Positions 25,180 through 38,100 of a stretch of DNA of 64,000 nt are shown one piece after another. Under the pieces are notes generated by a model. It saw only the letters and a list, made by a program, of their open reading frames with translations. It did no database searches and had not been told where the DNA came from. Both the position numbers and the translations under genes were made by a program. Numbering within the stretch: the first letter of the stretch is position 1; the number at the start of each line of letters is the position of its first letter. Where the stretch lies: positions 10,898,735 through 10,962,734 of the forward strand of contig NC_037593.1 of assembly GCF_003073045.1 (NCBI RefSeq). The letters run 5' to 3'. The DNA is from Pomacea canaliculata. Taxonomy: Eukaryota > Mollusca > Gastropoda > Architaenioglossa > Ampullariidae.

Positions 25180-25572
25180 CTACAGTTTACTTAAACTGAT
25201 AGATGTGAGACATCAATAATCCGTTAAACATGTGGAAAGCAATCAAATAAGATTAATAACCAATTTGAAGAAGCAAAGAATGATCGTATCACGACTACAG
25301 CTTTTTCGAGTTTAGAAGAATGACCAGAACGGAATAAATATTGTCATTTAAATAAAACATTCATCTGCTCGTATTATTTCTTGCGTGACTGCCCTACCTT
25401 GTGTAGCCACGTATAACAAAAACTTATGGAGTCTATGATGTCTTTTCGTACCCTGACTTACCGCCGACACCGGAGTGAGGGAGAGAAGAATAAGAACTTG
25501 AGACACTGAGGTCCAGACACCCGTGAAGCCTGAGGTCAGACTGGTGACAGGTCCTGGCTTTGATCTGTTCAT
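19409..25572 (-). CDS. CadA: cadherin-like single-pass receptor with Thr-rich stalk
   Basis: Predicted cell-surface adhesion/recognition receptor; ligand unknown. Exons 5' to 3': 25572-25462 (signal peptide, 37 residues, phase 0), about 24712-24554 (N-terminal module with CTCTV), 24122-23963, 23572-23432, 23019-22894, 22708-22529, 22161-22046, 21651-21562, 21159-20841, 20391-20276, 19798-19441. If the last donor is not used, the frame runs to a stop at 19409; if it is, a candidate last exon starts at 19290 and stops at 19274. Junction phases match CadB and CadE. Cadherin-like signatures include NVENVNEPP, YDVDNSAMP and QDANDNTC (Cys where classical repeats have Pro). The membrane-proximal domain has DLTSPNND and VRCVDKG. 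A Thr-rich stalk, a helix (FVAVFAILMLLLALGLAALL) and a Cys/Gly-rich tail (CCCSGGGC) follow. One extra base near 24055 breaks exon 3, and the exon 2 boundary is one base out of phase; both could be sequence errors. Confidence 0.82.
21823..21945. repeat. (GTATGT)n microsatellite in a CadA intron
   Basis: Hexanucleotide GTATGT units with small interruptions lie between the seventh and eighth exons of CadA. The overlapping long open frames are repeat artefacts. Confidence 0.9.
23640..23945. repeat. degenerate tandem repeat in a CadA intron
   Basis: Variants of CATACTGTCTACAT and CTGAGTTACTGTACCATA recur roughly every 60 bases, about five times, between the third and fourth exons of CadA. The copies are diverged, which suggests an old minisatellite. 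Confidence 0.6.
25147..25173. repeat. (AAT)n microsatellite
   Basis: Short clean trinucleotide run in the first intron of CadA. Confidence 0.9.
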
Positions 25573-26928
25573 TTTCTCAAGATTCACTGACCACCTACTC
25601 CAGGGACCTTCATCGGTCACAGGACCACGACCAGACACGGAGTCGACATTCTCTCGTTCGTCTCTACCCAAGCAGCGGCAAGTACCCTCTCCTACGACTC
25701 TCCCAACCAACCAGTCAACTGTCACGATGGAACATTAGATACCTAACATCCAAACATAGAGTATTGCTGTATTGCCCGCCCTCGACTTGTTGACTTAACG
25801 CGTAAACAACAAAAGAAAAGCGATGAGTGAGAAACTTGCACTTAATGGCGGCACTTGGCGAGTGTGCTGAGAACACTTACATCTTTATCTGAAAGTCAAC
25901 ACAACATTGACGAGGACAAAATCACTTACCTTTTCTCTCTTTGGACAAATTCAAACTCAAATATTGTAGAAGATCAAGGGGCAGATAATATGTAGTCGAT
26001 AAGTGACAGGAGTAGATGTTTGAGTTGAGAGCTAATAGGAGAGTTTTTATCACAGTCAATATTTGGTTATATCGGGAAAGTGACCTGTACGTAAATAAGA
26101 AGTCTGTGTTTTGTGTGTGTGTGAGATATGTTCTCACACCGAGCGACTCATTGCTATAGTAGTACTCGTGACTCCAGCGGACCATTCAAGCCGAGTAGCC
26201 TAATTAGTATATAAATAATTAAAAACAACTTCGAAAACATATTTACAAACAAACATGGATGTAGATGTAGACAGAAAGGCAAATATAAGTGACTGAAAGA
26301 ACATGAATTAAGCATCAGGTGGTAAACTTACCATTTATATTATAAGAAAATAATGATATTTACATGACTTCTAAATATTAGATTAATAAAATACTTGGCG
26401 AAATATTTAAAACTGTCATATCAGCATTAAATACATAGTTTTTTTCTTTATGTCAGCAGGAAAATTGGATTGATTATATCTTCATGATATGTGTTATATA
26501 AGTATGTGCACACAGATATTTATAAAATATTTAAAAAAAAAAAAAAATTGACAGTCTGAACTAAAAAGACAGAAGGGTCATGCATAAAGTATTTTTAATG
26601 GACAAGAGAGTAAATATATACACAAATATAAAATATTTCCAATATATATTGTATTTAATTCTATTATGTAACAATTTACAAAAAGCAAAGACTGCAGCCG
26701 ATCCTATTAATTAATATAAATTATAAAGTGAAGATTAATATTCCTACTGTCACCATAAATATTGTGGGCCGTGTCGACACAATGACCAAACATATACATC
26801 AATCTCAATGTACAAGCTACATTGTCGATCAAGAATGTTGTTGTGATTAATGTACAGACATGTTTCTATGACGACTGTAGTAACACTGACGAACGTCTGT
26901 TGGTGTCTTCATTGTCATTTCTGCTTGT
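25573..26928. other. spacer between CadA start and CadB end
   Basis: Upstream flank of CadA and 3' flank of CadB on the - strand. AT-rich; no exon is recognised. It should hold the CadA promoter, but no element can be named. Confidence 0.45.
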
Positions 26929-29900
26929 CTAGACAGGTGGGGTAGGTTCCGGCGATTTAGGGGTGGCTCCAGTTTCTTTCCAGTCGGCTGAAAAATATCA
27001 GATTTATTATTTCAGGTACTTCATTGTTTTCCATCTGGTACACGTAACCCATCATGCACGCACATGGAGAAGCAGCCACGTGGACAAAAGACAATATAGA
27101 CAAGATGACAGACATGAGAACAGTAATGACACATGCTGCAAGTAGAGGACGCTGGGAAGTGGTCCAGTGTAACAAATGGTCAAAATAATCTCTTACTATC
27201 AATAAACTGTCACTTTAGTAAAGTAAATAACAAACACTATCAAGACAGTAAATCTTACATTCGGCCCAGGCGATGTTCTTGTAGTCTTTGTTTGTTGGTA
27301 ATTCTTCTTGCTCAGGACTGTAAGAGTAAACACTCTGTTATTTTTAGACGTTGAGGATTTAGAATCAAATAAAATAAATAACTGTAAATTTTGAACAAGC
27401 TCAAATGCCGTTTATAAAACTCTGGTCTGTTAGATACTTGACTCGCACTTGCCTATGTCCTGTCACGCTTACCTACACGTGCTAAGCAACTACAAGGTTG
27501 AGAGAGAAAACAGTTTTCAGCCATGAATTTATCTATATTGATAAGGATCGATGGAAGGACTAACATAAAATTTCCAAATACCAACGGGAGCAAATTATTC
27601 AAACAATCACAAGCAAGACAATCTTGCTTGATTTTGGAACAACGAATAAAAGTCACAAAATCTTTCACGTGAGCTATTTTCGATTGAGCAAAGCTGCTAT
27701 CTGTATGATAAATAAACGCGAATTATTTTGAAATAAATTACTTATATCGAGTAACGAATTTTGTTAAAAAAATGTAAAGAAATTCAATCATCCAATCAAA
27801 CAACTACTTACATCTCCAAATCCTTTTCTTTTTTTGTTTCCGTTGTGTCAGGAGCCGCGTGGTTGGACACACTGTTAGATTTTTTGGAGCAGCACACCTG
27901 GCAGCAGGTGTTTTCGGGAGGGGCTCACCTGGCGCCTTGGACCTCAAACAACATTTATAGAACAGGAATAATAGGCACAGAGACACGATCGCCATCAGGA
28001 CGGAGAACACCGCCAGGAAGACGGGGTTGTCCCACAGGGAGTCCGGGACAGGGAGGAAGTGGGCGGCGAACACGGCAGTGGAGGATCTCGGGAAGTGGCC
28101 TCCGTCCACACACCGCACCGTCAGGTAGAAGATCTGCTCCTCGTGGCTGGGGGACACGGCCTGACTGTACAGCACTCCTCCGTCCGGCATGATCCGCAAG
28201 TAGCTCGTGTCTCCTGCAGAGGTCTCGTACACCACGTCATTATTCGGTGACGTCAGATCTTTGTCGTCAGCGTGAAGAACGTCAATCACACCTGTGGAGG
28301 TCACGAGCTTGTATTACTGCACTGCTGGCAGACGATTGTTCCTGGCTAACTACTACAACGAGGCATGAGACTACAAAGCTTCCGGTTTATTCACATTTTA
28401 GATTAACTACTAAAACGAGGCATGAGACTACAAAGCTTCCGGTTTAGTCACATTCTTTGTACAGGCTCGCCGAGACTGGCAGCGGAGACGTTCACAAGAG
28501 GCTAAGCGTTGGTCTTGGCAGACAGACAGCAGTCCACCTATACATGTCCTTAGTGGAGATGATAAGCAAGTAAACAAGAGGATTGAGTTTAGTAACTCAA
28601 GTTTTAGTTAAATAAACAAACCTGAAAGCAGGGAATACAACATGGCGCTAGACTGTAATGAGAGAATTACAGAAAACTCGGCAAGCATTACTTATACCCA
28701 CCTGAACAGAAAATTGTATTTGATCAGTTTTAATTAATTTTAACAAACTACTCTGATTTTATTTATTTATTACTTGTGTCCCTTTAAATATTTTTCTGTT
28801 GCAAGATCTACTGACCCAGCGGAGTGCTGCTATTGAACTGCGTTAGGAGAGAATTGTTCCGGAACTTGCAGGTGTTGTCGTTGACGTCACGAATGCTTAT
28901 TTCTATCTTCGCTTCTGACGTCATGCCGATGTCATCGGTGGCGATAATCGTGAGGTTCGCCGCGACTGGTCTAACGCCTTCATCTACATCGTAGTCCGTG
29001 GCGAAGGTGACGTGACCTGTGGTGACGTTGAACCAGAAGAACGACTCTAGTCTGCTGGCCGAGCTTTTGAAGGCGTACGTCACGCCACGCCGGCTGTCCG
29101 GGGCGGTGACGTTTATGCCAGGGTCACAGTGGGACATCTTGGCCTGAAGAAGAATGTACTGAGCAACACTATCTACTTTTTCGAGTATTCTTTGTGAACT
29201 GCTTGAAAAAATATTTGTAAGTTTAGGAAATATGAAAGACTGCACGGGTATGAAAAGGTGTTTTACGAAAATATATATATATATTTTTGTTTGACGACAT
29301 GATCGCAAAATAATCTTAGTAAATCTTTCATCGGTTAGATGATAATAGAGATGAAAGAAAGAGATGACAAAGGAGGAGTAGAAAAGGCGCTTTAAAGAGA
29401 GGATAAAATGTCGACACCTGTTGTCTGTTTACGACCAAGAATGTTTATTTACTCCAAACAACAAAAGTGAGTCTACTTAGTTGAAACATCTAACGCAGTC
29501 TAATGCGCATCTCATTAAATCAAAACAGTGACTGAACATCTTAACGGCCGCAGCCACGTGACGTAATGTTTTACGTACCCAAGACTCGTCTAGAGTGCAG
29601 TAGTACACGTCATGGCTAAAAATAGGCGGTTCGTGCACGTTTTCTATGTCTATTATTACCACACCCTGGGAAAAAAGGAGACAGCGCACAAACATGTCAA
29701 AGTTCTACTAAACCACAGTATTATTTAAAGTAAAATGTGTATTTTGTTAAGTTGCTAACCAAGTGCTCAATAATAAAGACTAAATTGATAATGTCATTTA
29801 TAAAAAAATCGTCAACAAATGGTGATTAACGTTTCCAAATAATGTCACTAAGTATTTTTACATTTTCCTTAGTACAGGCTTCCACCTTACAAGATGGTAG

Positions 29901-32892
29901 TAAACGTTAAAAGCAATATCATAAAAATAAGTTGATTCACTACAATTTGTAAAATACCGAATAAAACAAATGTTTTTCTTAAAATTTTTTTTTTTTTAAT
30001 CTGCTAAGAGAATTCCTTTTTCACAGCCTGCTTCCTCTGAGATAACACACCAACACGACTAACGCTCACCATTTTATGGCAACCCACACGTACCACAGCT
30101 GACGTCAGATATCCGTCACTGGCAACACAATGGATGACGTATTGCCTGACGCCATCGTCAAAGTCAAACAGACTCTGGGCTCGCGGCAGTTGCGACACTT
30201 TTATTTCGCGAGCTGAGTAAACAACAGAGTAGTGACCTACCTTGGTGTTATTTTATCTATTTCTTTACCTGTAGACAATTACTCTATTCTATACATTTTG
30301 TAATTTTATTATATTTTGTATCAGAATAAGTTACATGTGTTGCTGTGAATATAAAACACTAAATATACCTACTTATATGGATTTTTGTAAATGTAGGAAT
30401 GTGTTTAGCTATATATAGACGAGAAGAGAAATCAAACTGAAAGTTAAGAAAAACTGTTCATTGAGGAAAAACACTTTTTTCAAACCAAAAATGTTCTCTG
30501 CAGTAATATACTACGTGACGTGTATTGGTCAGTGACGTCCTGCTTACATCTGATGTCGAAGTAAAACTTGTAGTTTTCTGCTGCAGGATAAACCACGTGG
30601 CAGTCAGTCGTGACGGGGTCATTATCCGGGTCAATGACGTCAAGGGCGGTAAGCAGGAACCCACCTGTGGTGTTCTCGAAAATACTGACGTTCTTGGGCA
30701 GGTTGTTGATGATCGGCTGATGGTTCCTGTCTGTCAGATAAAGTCTCAAATTAAAATGGTTGACAGCTCTCTCTCTCTCCCTCTCTCTCCCTCTCTCTCT
30801 CTCTCTGACACACAACAAAAAGCCCCGACGACCAAGTTACGAAAATGGACAAATCCAGAGGTGACCCAGAGACGTTTAGTTCTCATTGCAGTGGTGACAA
30901 GTGCCACCCTCCCTACCCAGTGTCGTAAAGACAGGACTGACGCTAACATTTATAGCTCTGTGATCATTGGGTATAAATACTGGCTGTTGAATGTTATCTC
31001 CACCTTGCCCCTGTCTATCTGTTGTGTGGTGTGTACCTCAAACAATTATCTTTTCATTTACTCTTAAACCTCTTTGTTACAGTCATCAGTTGTAGTTCAT
31101 TGACTCAACATTCATGAACTGGTTCTGAAGAGTTCAAATCATCCTATTTATTAAATGAAATCCATGAAATGTTGCTTGTCAGGGTAAGTTTCCATCAAAA
31201 ACGAGGATTGCAAAAACACTCACTTGAAAAGTCAACAAAGACGGTAAGAGAAACAGTGTTGGACACGTCCGACACGTCCACCTTGCAGACGACACGGTCA
31301 ACAGCCACAGAGGACGAGTGTACAGCCAACTCGATGCCACCAGAGGCTGAAAAAGATGCAATCACACCAGACACCAGAAAATCATCACTGATAGAGAAAC
31401 TCATGCAACCTCATGTCAGTTGAAGACATTGTTTCATATAAATCATTAATTATTAAATCAAGAAACAGTTATCTGGTGTTGGCAGTGGGGAGAAGCAGAC
31501 ATACAGATCACGTGACTCAATGACTAAGATTTAGGGAAGTCTCGGAAATACACGAGGTTATAACACAACGGTTATTACTTGCAGTTATAATACAAGGGTT
31601 ATTACTTACAGGTGATGCGTAAATAGTTGTCAGGAGGAAATTGCGTCATGGAGTAGGTCAGAGGCTCGTTTTCTACATCTGTGGCGACCACCGAGTAGAC
31701 CAAGGTTCCAGTAGGTTGTCCTCGTCCAACGACAGCCACATCTATGAGTTGTTAACAAAAAGAATGATTCAACTGCTGTAAATGTAATTATAAGCATTAA
31801 AATATTTGTAATTAGACATTAGATAGATCTTGTGACACGTGACACCTCTTGTCACAAGTGCAACGATTGGAGAGAACAATGAAGTCGTCGTAGTGACCAA
31901 AGTGACTCCCCTGATGGCCAGTTGGTGACAACGGGATGATGGTTCGGCCAAACGTCCACTTCTAGAAACACGGGGCTGGAGTCCACGTTGTTTTCACTGC
32001 AGACGACCTCCAGTCGGTAGGTGCTGGCTACGGTGTAGTTCACGAAGTAATGGCCTCGTTGTCCAACGTAGTGAACTTCGAACTCTGTCTCTGACAGACC
32101 AGGAATGTAGACAAGATGAAAAAACAGTCTTCTCGAAAAATCTTTACTTTGTTCTCTTTTGTGGATTTCCAAAGACAAGAATTATTGTCGTTGTAAAAAA
32201 AAATAAAATAAAACAATGGCGCATAACAATAATAATAATAATGGCGTGGCGAGGACAAAGGTCACAATGATGAGGACAGAGACCAAACTAACTCACGGGT
32301 CCCGGTCTTTGATCTCCAAACATCAAAGGGAGAGAATGGTGGCGCAGAAGAGATTATGTTGCAGATGCAAGATGTGGTGGCGCCACTTGGCAGACATTTT
32401 ACTGACGTCAGTAGTGTTTCCATCACCGCACCATCGCTGATAGTGACGTAAGTGTCCGCGAGGTCGGCGTGCGGAGTTTGCTGGAGAAAACGTCACGAGA
32501 ACTAAGAAAAAGATGGACGCTATCACGTGAACCGAACATTCACTTTAAATCTCACCCAGCCAATGACACGCCCTGCGGTTAGATGATGACGTCACACAAT
32601 AATAATAATCATGCTCGTTAAATAACTCATCTTTGATCCCTCACACAACTCTTTCTTTGTTTTCTTTTCTTTCTATCGATAGTTAGTAAACATGATAAGC
32701 AATGTCCGCTCTCTATGCATTGTTGGAAGATGAAAAGCACACACACACTATAAGAAAACCAAAATAAAAATTCTGAGTTTGAAGAAACAAGAAGATCCAT
32801 TATAGATATTTTTAGTACAAAAGTGAGACACTTACTTGGAACGAGAAACCAAAGAAAAAAGGAAGCAGGCAAAGTAGCAAGTTAATTGTCAT
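26929..32892 (-). CDS. CadB: cadherin-like single-pass receptor without stalk
   Basis: Paralogue of CadA, about 640 residues. Exons 5' to 3': 32892-32836 (signal peptide, 19 residues), 32480-32297 (N-terminal module with SCICN), 32090-31911, 31741-31610, 31346-31224, 30730-30548, 30212-30094, 29665-29579, 29143-28816, 28291 to 27943 or 27929, 27871-27812, 27317-27259, 26987-26929 (stop). All exons up to the transmembrane one stay in frame with matching phases. Cadherin-like marks: IENVHEPP, DYDVDEGVRP, RDVNDNTC, DLTSPNND, VRCVDGG. The membrane helix is at about residues 555-576, with no Thr-rich stalk before it. The tail carries TNKDYKNIAW, shared in form with CadC and CadD. Oddities: the donor after the third exon reads GG instead of GT at 31910-31909; two exons split in CadA are fused here; and the tail splice after the helix is uncertain, because the strong GTGAGC donor at 27928 is out of phase with the next exon. 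Confidence 0.85.
28346..28455. repeat. 57-base tandem duplication in a CadB intron
   Basis: Two adjacent copies with a period of 57 bases share GAGGCATGAGACTACAAAGC and the flanking TAACTACTA. They differ at a few positions and do not touch coding sequence. Confidence 0.85.
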
Positions 32893-35096
32893 AATGAAAA
32901 CGTGTCTTGATCTTCACAAAGTTCATCACAGATAATTACCAGTCTTTACAGTTTCGTTTGGCTAACTGCTAAAAGCTAAACCTCTCAGTACAAGCAAGCT
33001 AGCTTTTCTGTTTTCTTGCCACAACTGCCTGTTGCCGAGGGCAAACATTGCCTGTAATAAGAACGAATTGTTGTGTCAACCAGACTTTGCTAAGACGATT
33101 AGGACCGAGGCCACGGAGCTGAAGACAGAGGAATGAAATATTGTCCTGTGGTTTATTGCTGATTGAAAGTTCTCCCAGGTATCTCAAATACCTAACAAGA
33201 TTTTTTTCTGTCCCTGTTGTGTGAGATAGCAAACTTACTTAAAGCAATGGAACCCTTTTTGTAGGATGTATTTTCCTATTATATCTAATTTATATATAAA
33301 AGAATTGCAGCATTTCGATTAAAGTTCCTCTTGGCAAAACAAATAAGCAAAAAACAAAAATAGCAAAATAAACCAAAGAAACCTATTTTTCTTCTAAGCT
33401 TATACAGTTCGTAATCTGTAGTACACATCATCTTGTTATCTACATTCTTCAATACATACAAACCTTTGCCACTTTAGTCTTCTCTCATAGCTGGTGTCGC
33501 TCTAGCAAATATCAGAAACTGTATGTTTCACTAGTATATCTTTATAAGTTAATAAACTAACAAGAGGAGAGACGCTGGTGGCAATATTGGTGTTTTAATT
33601 AAATAATAATAATTATCATCATCCTCGTCGTCATCACCATCCTCCTCCTCCTCAGCAGCAGCAGCAGCGACAGCACTAAAAGCTATGACAAAAATTTGCT
33701 CATTTTTAGTCTAAACATAACTAAACATCATTATCTTAGTGTACTCTTCCTATAATCAAAAGTATATATATACACACTCACAATACTAGTCTGTGAGTGT
33801 AAGGACATGCATGTACAGCTCCATGACTACACATACAACACTAAACACTCGACAGAAGCCAGTCCTCGTGCTCTGGTCGTCAAGGAAAAAGACGAGGAGG
33901 GACTGTTGACTGTTGTACTCACCCAGTAGTTGTGTACAGTAGTAGTGTTGCTGTGATCACCTGTCCACCCTGCTACCGTTGGAGCCAGTGTTTGTCGTGC
34001 AGGTGATTTCTAACCACAATTGTTTCTGCCGGGTGTACGCTGGTCGTGGCGTGTAGCAGGAGAGCAAGGTAAACACACCGGCACGAGGTAGTCTTAAATA
34101 GCGGGTGGGTCACCTGTCACCTGCAGGTTAGCGTTGGCTGGCTGCATGAATAATTCTCTTCCACACACGTGTGCGTGTGTGTGAATGAATAATGTTCAAA
34201 TAATTAATAGATTTGGATAAATATTACGGAGCAAATATCACTAATCTGTTACAAAACATTCTGTCAATGGCGTTAGAGGAGACAACCACGTGACAGCTGG
34301 TGCTGAGAATAAAATACAGTGACAGAAGGGTAAAGAGAGCAAAAACGAATAAAAATACAGAAAATATCTACAGCAGCAGTAATAACAATAGGTGGCTTAC
34401 TGGAAATCTAATAAAAATTATCTTCCAAGTGTTTGTTAAGAAGGATGTTTACAGGAAACAACACTAAAAATAAAGTAAACCATTGTCAAGAATCTAGAAT
34501 TTTTTTTTATTTAACCATGACATATTACCTAGCAGTTATCACAGCTTATGCATAACATTGCAAGAACATGAAAATGATTGGCTTTAAAAAGTAATAAAAC
34601 TTTACTAAAAACAAGATATGCCAAATTGAATCAGGTCGGAAACATCATCAGTTGTACTTTAGCCATCATTTGTCTTGTCAGTTTGTGTGAGTAAATCAGA
34701 GGTACGCACCATGCGTGTAACGAGGTAATAATAGATAACAAGTAAATAATAATTTAAAGTATTAAAACACAGGAAAGTAGTACAATGATTCTTCTGCAGT
34801 TCAATGGGTGGAAAATGCTGTAATTAAGATTAAATTAATTTATCTAATAAAGGAAATAAACGAATGGGATGACAAGTGGAGGAAGGAAAGTGACTAAAGT
34901 GTGAATGAGGTAGATGAAAGAAGTGGAAGCCTTTATGTCATTAAAAACCTTACAGGTAAAAGTTCAATTTGTCTAAAAATAAGAATTTAATAACAAAACA
35001 AGAAAATAATTTATGACATTTCTGTCACACTGTGACTGCAAAAGAGAAGTTCAAATGTCCTCCAGGAACAAGACTGGAAGGTGAGTTCTGTCCTCT
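32893..35096. other. CadB 5' flank and CadC 3' flank
   Basis: No exon is recognised. Contents include cryptic trinucleotide runs (ATC, TCC, CAG) near 33600-33670. From about 34500 onward the sequence aligns by eye with 44880-45330, marking the left edge of a tandem segmental duplication. Confidence 0.5.
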
Positions 35097-35194
35097 GTGA
35101 GGACAGACTCACTGAGTCATCAGTAGCCATGTGAGGACAGACTCACTGAGTCATCAGTAGCCATGTGAGGACAGACTCACTGAGTCATCAGTAG
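35097..35194. repeat. 34-base tandem repeat, three copies, over the CadC stop
   Basis: The unit runs from GTGAGGACAG through ACTCACTGAGTCATCAGTAG to CCAT. Two full copies and most of a third are nearly identical; the third contains the CadC stop codon (35188-35190 on the - strand). Each unit contains a near-palindrome GACTCACTGAGTC and the heptamer TGAGTCA. The matching place in CadD (about 45530-45610) holds a degraded version. Confidence 0.9.
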
Positions 35195-38100
35195 GCAACC
35201 CTGGGGGCAGGCAGAGCCCGCCTGGCGCTGTTGCGAGTGAAGAAGATGCCAGACGCCGGGCGGCCGTTGTATCCGATTCCGTCCTCGAAGTTGTCATCTG
35301 TTAGAGGACAGAATGAAAATTTACGAAGCACAGTATTTCGGATAGGACAGGGAGGTTTAAGACGGAGATAATTCTCCTGGTTGCTAGGGTCGAGATTGGA
35401 CTTTTTTTGTGACAGCAACATATTTGAAAGAAGAGGTCACAATGCCAGCTGGCAACTGTGATGATGGCTGTGTAATCCTAACATTGTAACAGGCGGGTAG
35501 GACCTGGGTCAAGGCAGTCAGATTTCTGTGGATACCTGCATAATGTCACTCATCTCCCTTTGGAAGGCAGGATCAAGCTTAGCGATGGGGTGGCATGTGG
35601 AAGAGAGAGAGAGGAGTTAGGACTGTGTGATGTCGTATCAAAGTTTGTTATGTGTTGTTTGTTACTTGTCCATAAAAAAATATTTATAAAAGACGCAGTA
35701 GTTGTTGTTATTCAAAAAGCGAGAAATGCCTTGCTTGTTATAGTTGTTTAACTTTGTGTAACAGTACAGCAGCACAAAGTAATGACATGATGACACATTT
35801 CAGAGCAAATATTGCAGTGCACACAACATCCACATGTACATCAATGTCATCCTCACCTAAACCCCAGGCTATTTCACGGTAATTTGGAGATACTCGCGGT
35901 GCCTCTTGTCTTATGCTGAAATGAAAAAATCATCATAATCATCATCATCGTCATCATCATGATCATCATCAGCAGCAGCAGCAGCAGCATTATCAGGATC
36001 ATTCACTAGCCTAAGACTGTAAAGACTGTACAAAGCTATTAAGTTATACAAAGTTATAGAGATCCTCTAAAATGATCAGAATGCCAAAGAGAAACATCAA
36101 GATTGGTCCTTCTGAAACAGTTCGTACACACTGTAGCCTAATTAATAATAATAAAAGATAAATAACTAATGAAACAACATCAGGTGAAGTTTATTTTAGC
36201 GAATTAAGTCAACAACAACACAAAAAAATTCCTGCTGTAAATGTTAGAAACCGATGATTAAACAGATAATTTATAAATTGACTTTATTTAATACTATTCA
36301 GTGAAGAAGAAATGAAAAGAATCACAAAGAAAGTTTACCACTAATTTTTAGTTACACTGGATATGACTCAGACGTTAACATGTGACTAGAGACAAGAACT
36401 CACACAACCTTCAGTTTTCACTTATAAAGCTCCCCATCCTTAATGCTGATGATAAATGATGTACATATCGTTCGAAATAATTCATAATATTCTTAGGAAA
36501 AATAAATAAATAAATAAACAAAGTGAAAGCACTGCTAGAGTTCCTAGAGACCAGACGTCTGTCCAGACAGCGATGACACTCACAGGTTGTCTCTGCTGCC
36601 CATGTCCTCGCATTCTTCTACAGGACGAACTCGTATCGGCGGCTTTTCACTGAGAAAGAATATCATCAATGTCTACAGAGATGTTAGAAGAGATGTCTTA
36701 TTTTAAACTTTAAGCCAACAGATATGTCTTATTCTTAACTTGACGGATTACGCTTCCTACTGGACGATTTCGGAAGCTCATCAAACAACAAATATAATAA
36801 AACTACAAAAAGAAGAATACAAGGACTTCAGCTCACGGGCCGCAGATGTTGCTGAAGCTGCTGCCAGACCGTGTACACAGATACCAGATGCCCGCCACCA
36901 GCAGCAGCCCAGCAACGACATCAAGATGGCGAACACGCCAGAAGCCTGGGGTGCTCCAGATGCTGGTGCTGGTGGCCCTGCGTCGTGGTGGCGGCTGTGG
37001 TGGTTGTTGTTGAGGTGGTGGAGGTCGGGTGGTGGTGAAGTTGTGGTGGTGAGGTAGCCTGACGAGGACGGTGGCGGTGGCGGACAGGGAGGGTGTCCGT
37101 CCTTACATCGCACGATGAGAAGAAGCTCTTGCCGTGTTCAGTCTCCGGATGAGCACGTAGCGCACCTCCCGTTACGAACACTGTCAGGTAGTTGTACGAC
37201 GACGTGGGCAGCGCTGACGCACTGCAGCAACAGGTGTGAAAGATCAAACCTTAGGTGGGAGCTACAAAAAGTTTAGGTGCTAAAACCAGCTGCTAGAAAC
37301 AAAAATCAAGAATCAAACGCTTAAGGAGCCTAGAGAGTTACCGGCAAGAAAGGGAAGGACTCCACACTCGAACGTAACCACGTTGTAGGTGACGTCAGGT
37401 GGCGTCCGGGGACGAAGGTGCTATAGTCTTGAGGCTAGAACCTGGTCGAGGTCGGACTTCAACCACCCCACGTTGCCAAAGGTGCAGGTGTTGTTGAATC
37501 GTTGGCGTCCTGTATGGTGACCTGGATGGTGGCGCTGCCAGTTGCCCATCGCATCCACCGCCAGCAGCGTCAGCACAGCCGACGTGGGGTTGTTGAATGC
37601 TGTTTCGACGTCGTAGTCGATGTTGAAGCGTGAGGATGGTGGTGGAACGGATGTACGAAAGAGAGGTCGTTGTTGCCGCCGCTTGTAAGGCCACGCTGGT
37701 GATGGTGTTCTGCCTCTGGGTCGGTAGTCAGACCAGGTGACAGGAGCTGACGCCTGACTGCTACAAAAAAAAAACTAGTTGAGGTGTGGAATATTAAGTG
37801 AACAAGTCAGCAATTAACCTTTATTAAAAATACCTGAAGATAAGAAGATATGCCTATAGTCGAGCTGATCATGAAACAAACACAGACTCACTTTGGACTC
37901 CGCATGGTGCAGTAGTATGTTGCTGGAGTGAACAACGCGGCTCGTTGACACGTTAGTGATGTAGGTCAGCAGTCATGTGGAGTAAAGGTGTATTCAAAAA
38001 CACCGAGCAGGTGATGGTGTACTTGGTTGTCGCCTGTAGTCCAGCAACTTCTGGGCGCTCGTGAGGGGCTTGCGGTCAGTTGGGATAATCTGCAGACGAG

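Noticed and set aside
27804-28304. Read-through frame extending the CadB tail with a Lys-rich end
   Set aside because: Good splice sites interrupt it and the paralogues splice here; the extension has no similarity to any tail in the cluster.
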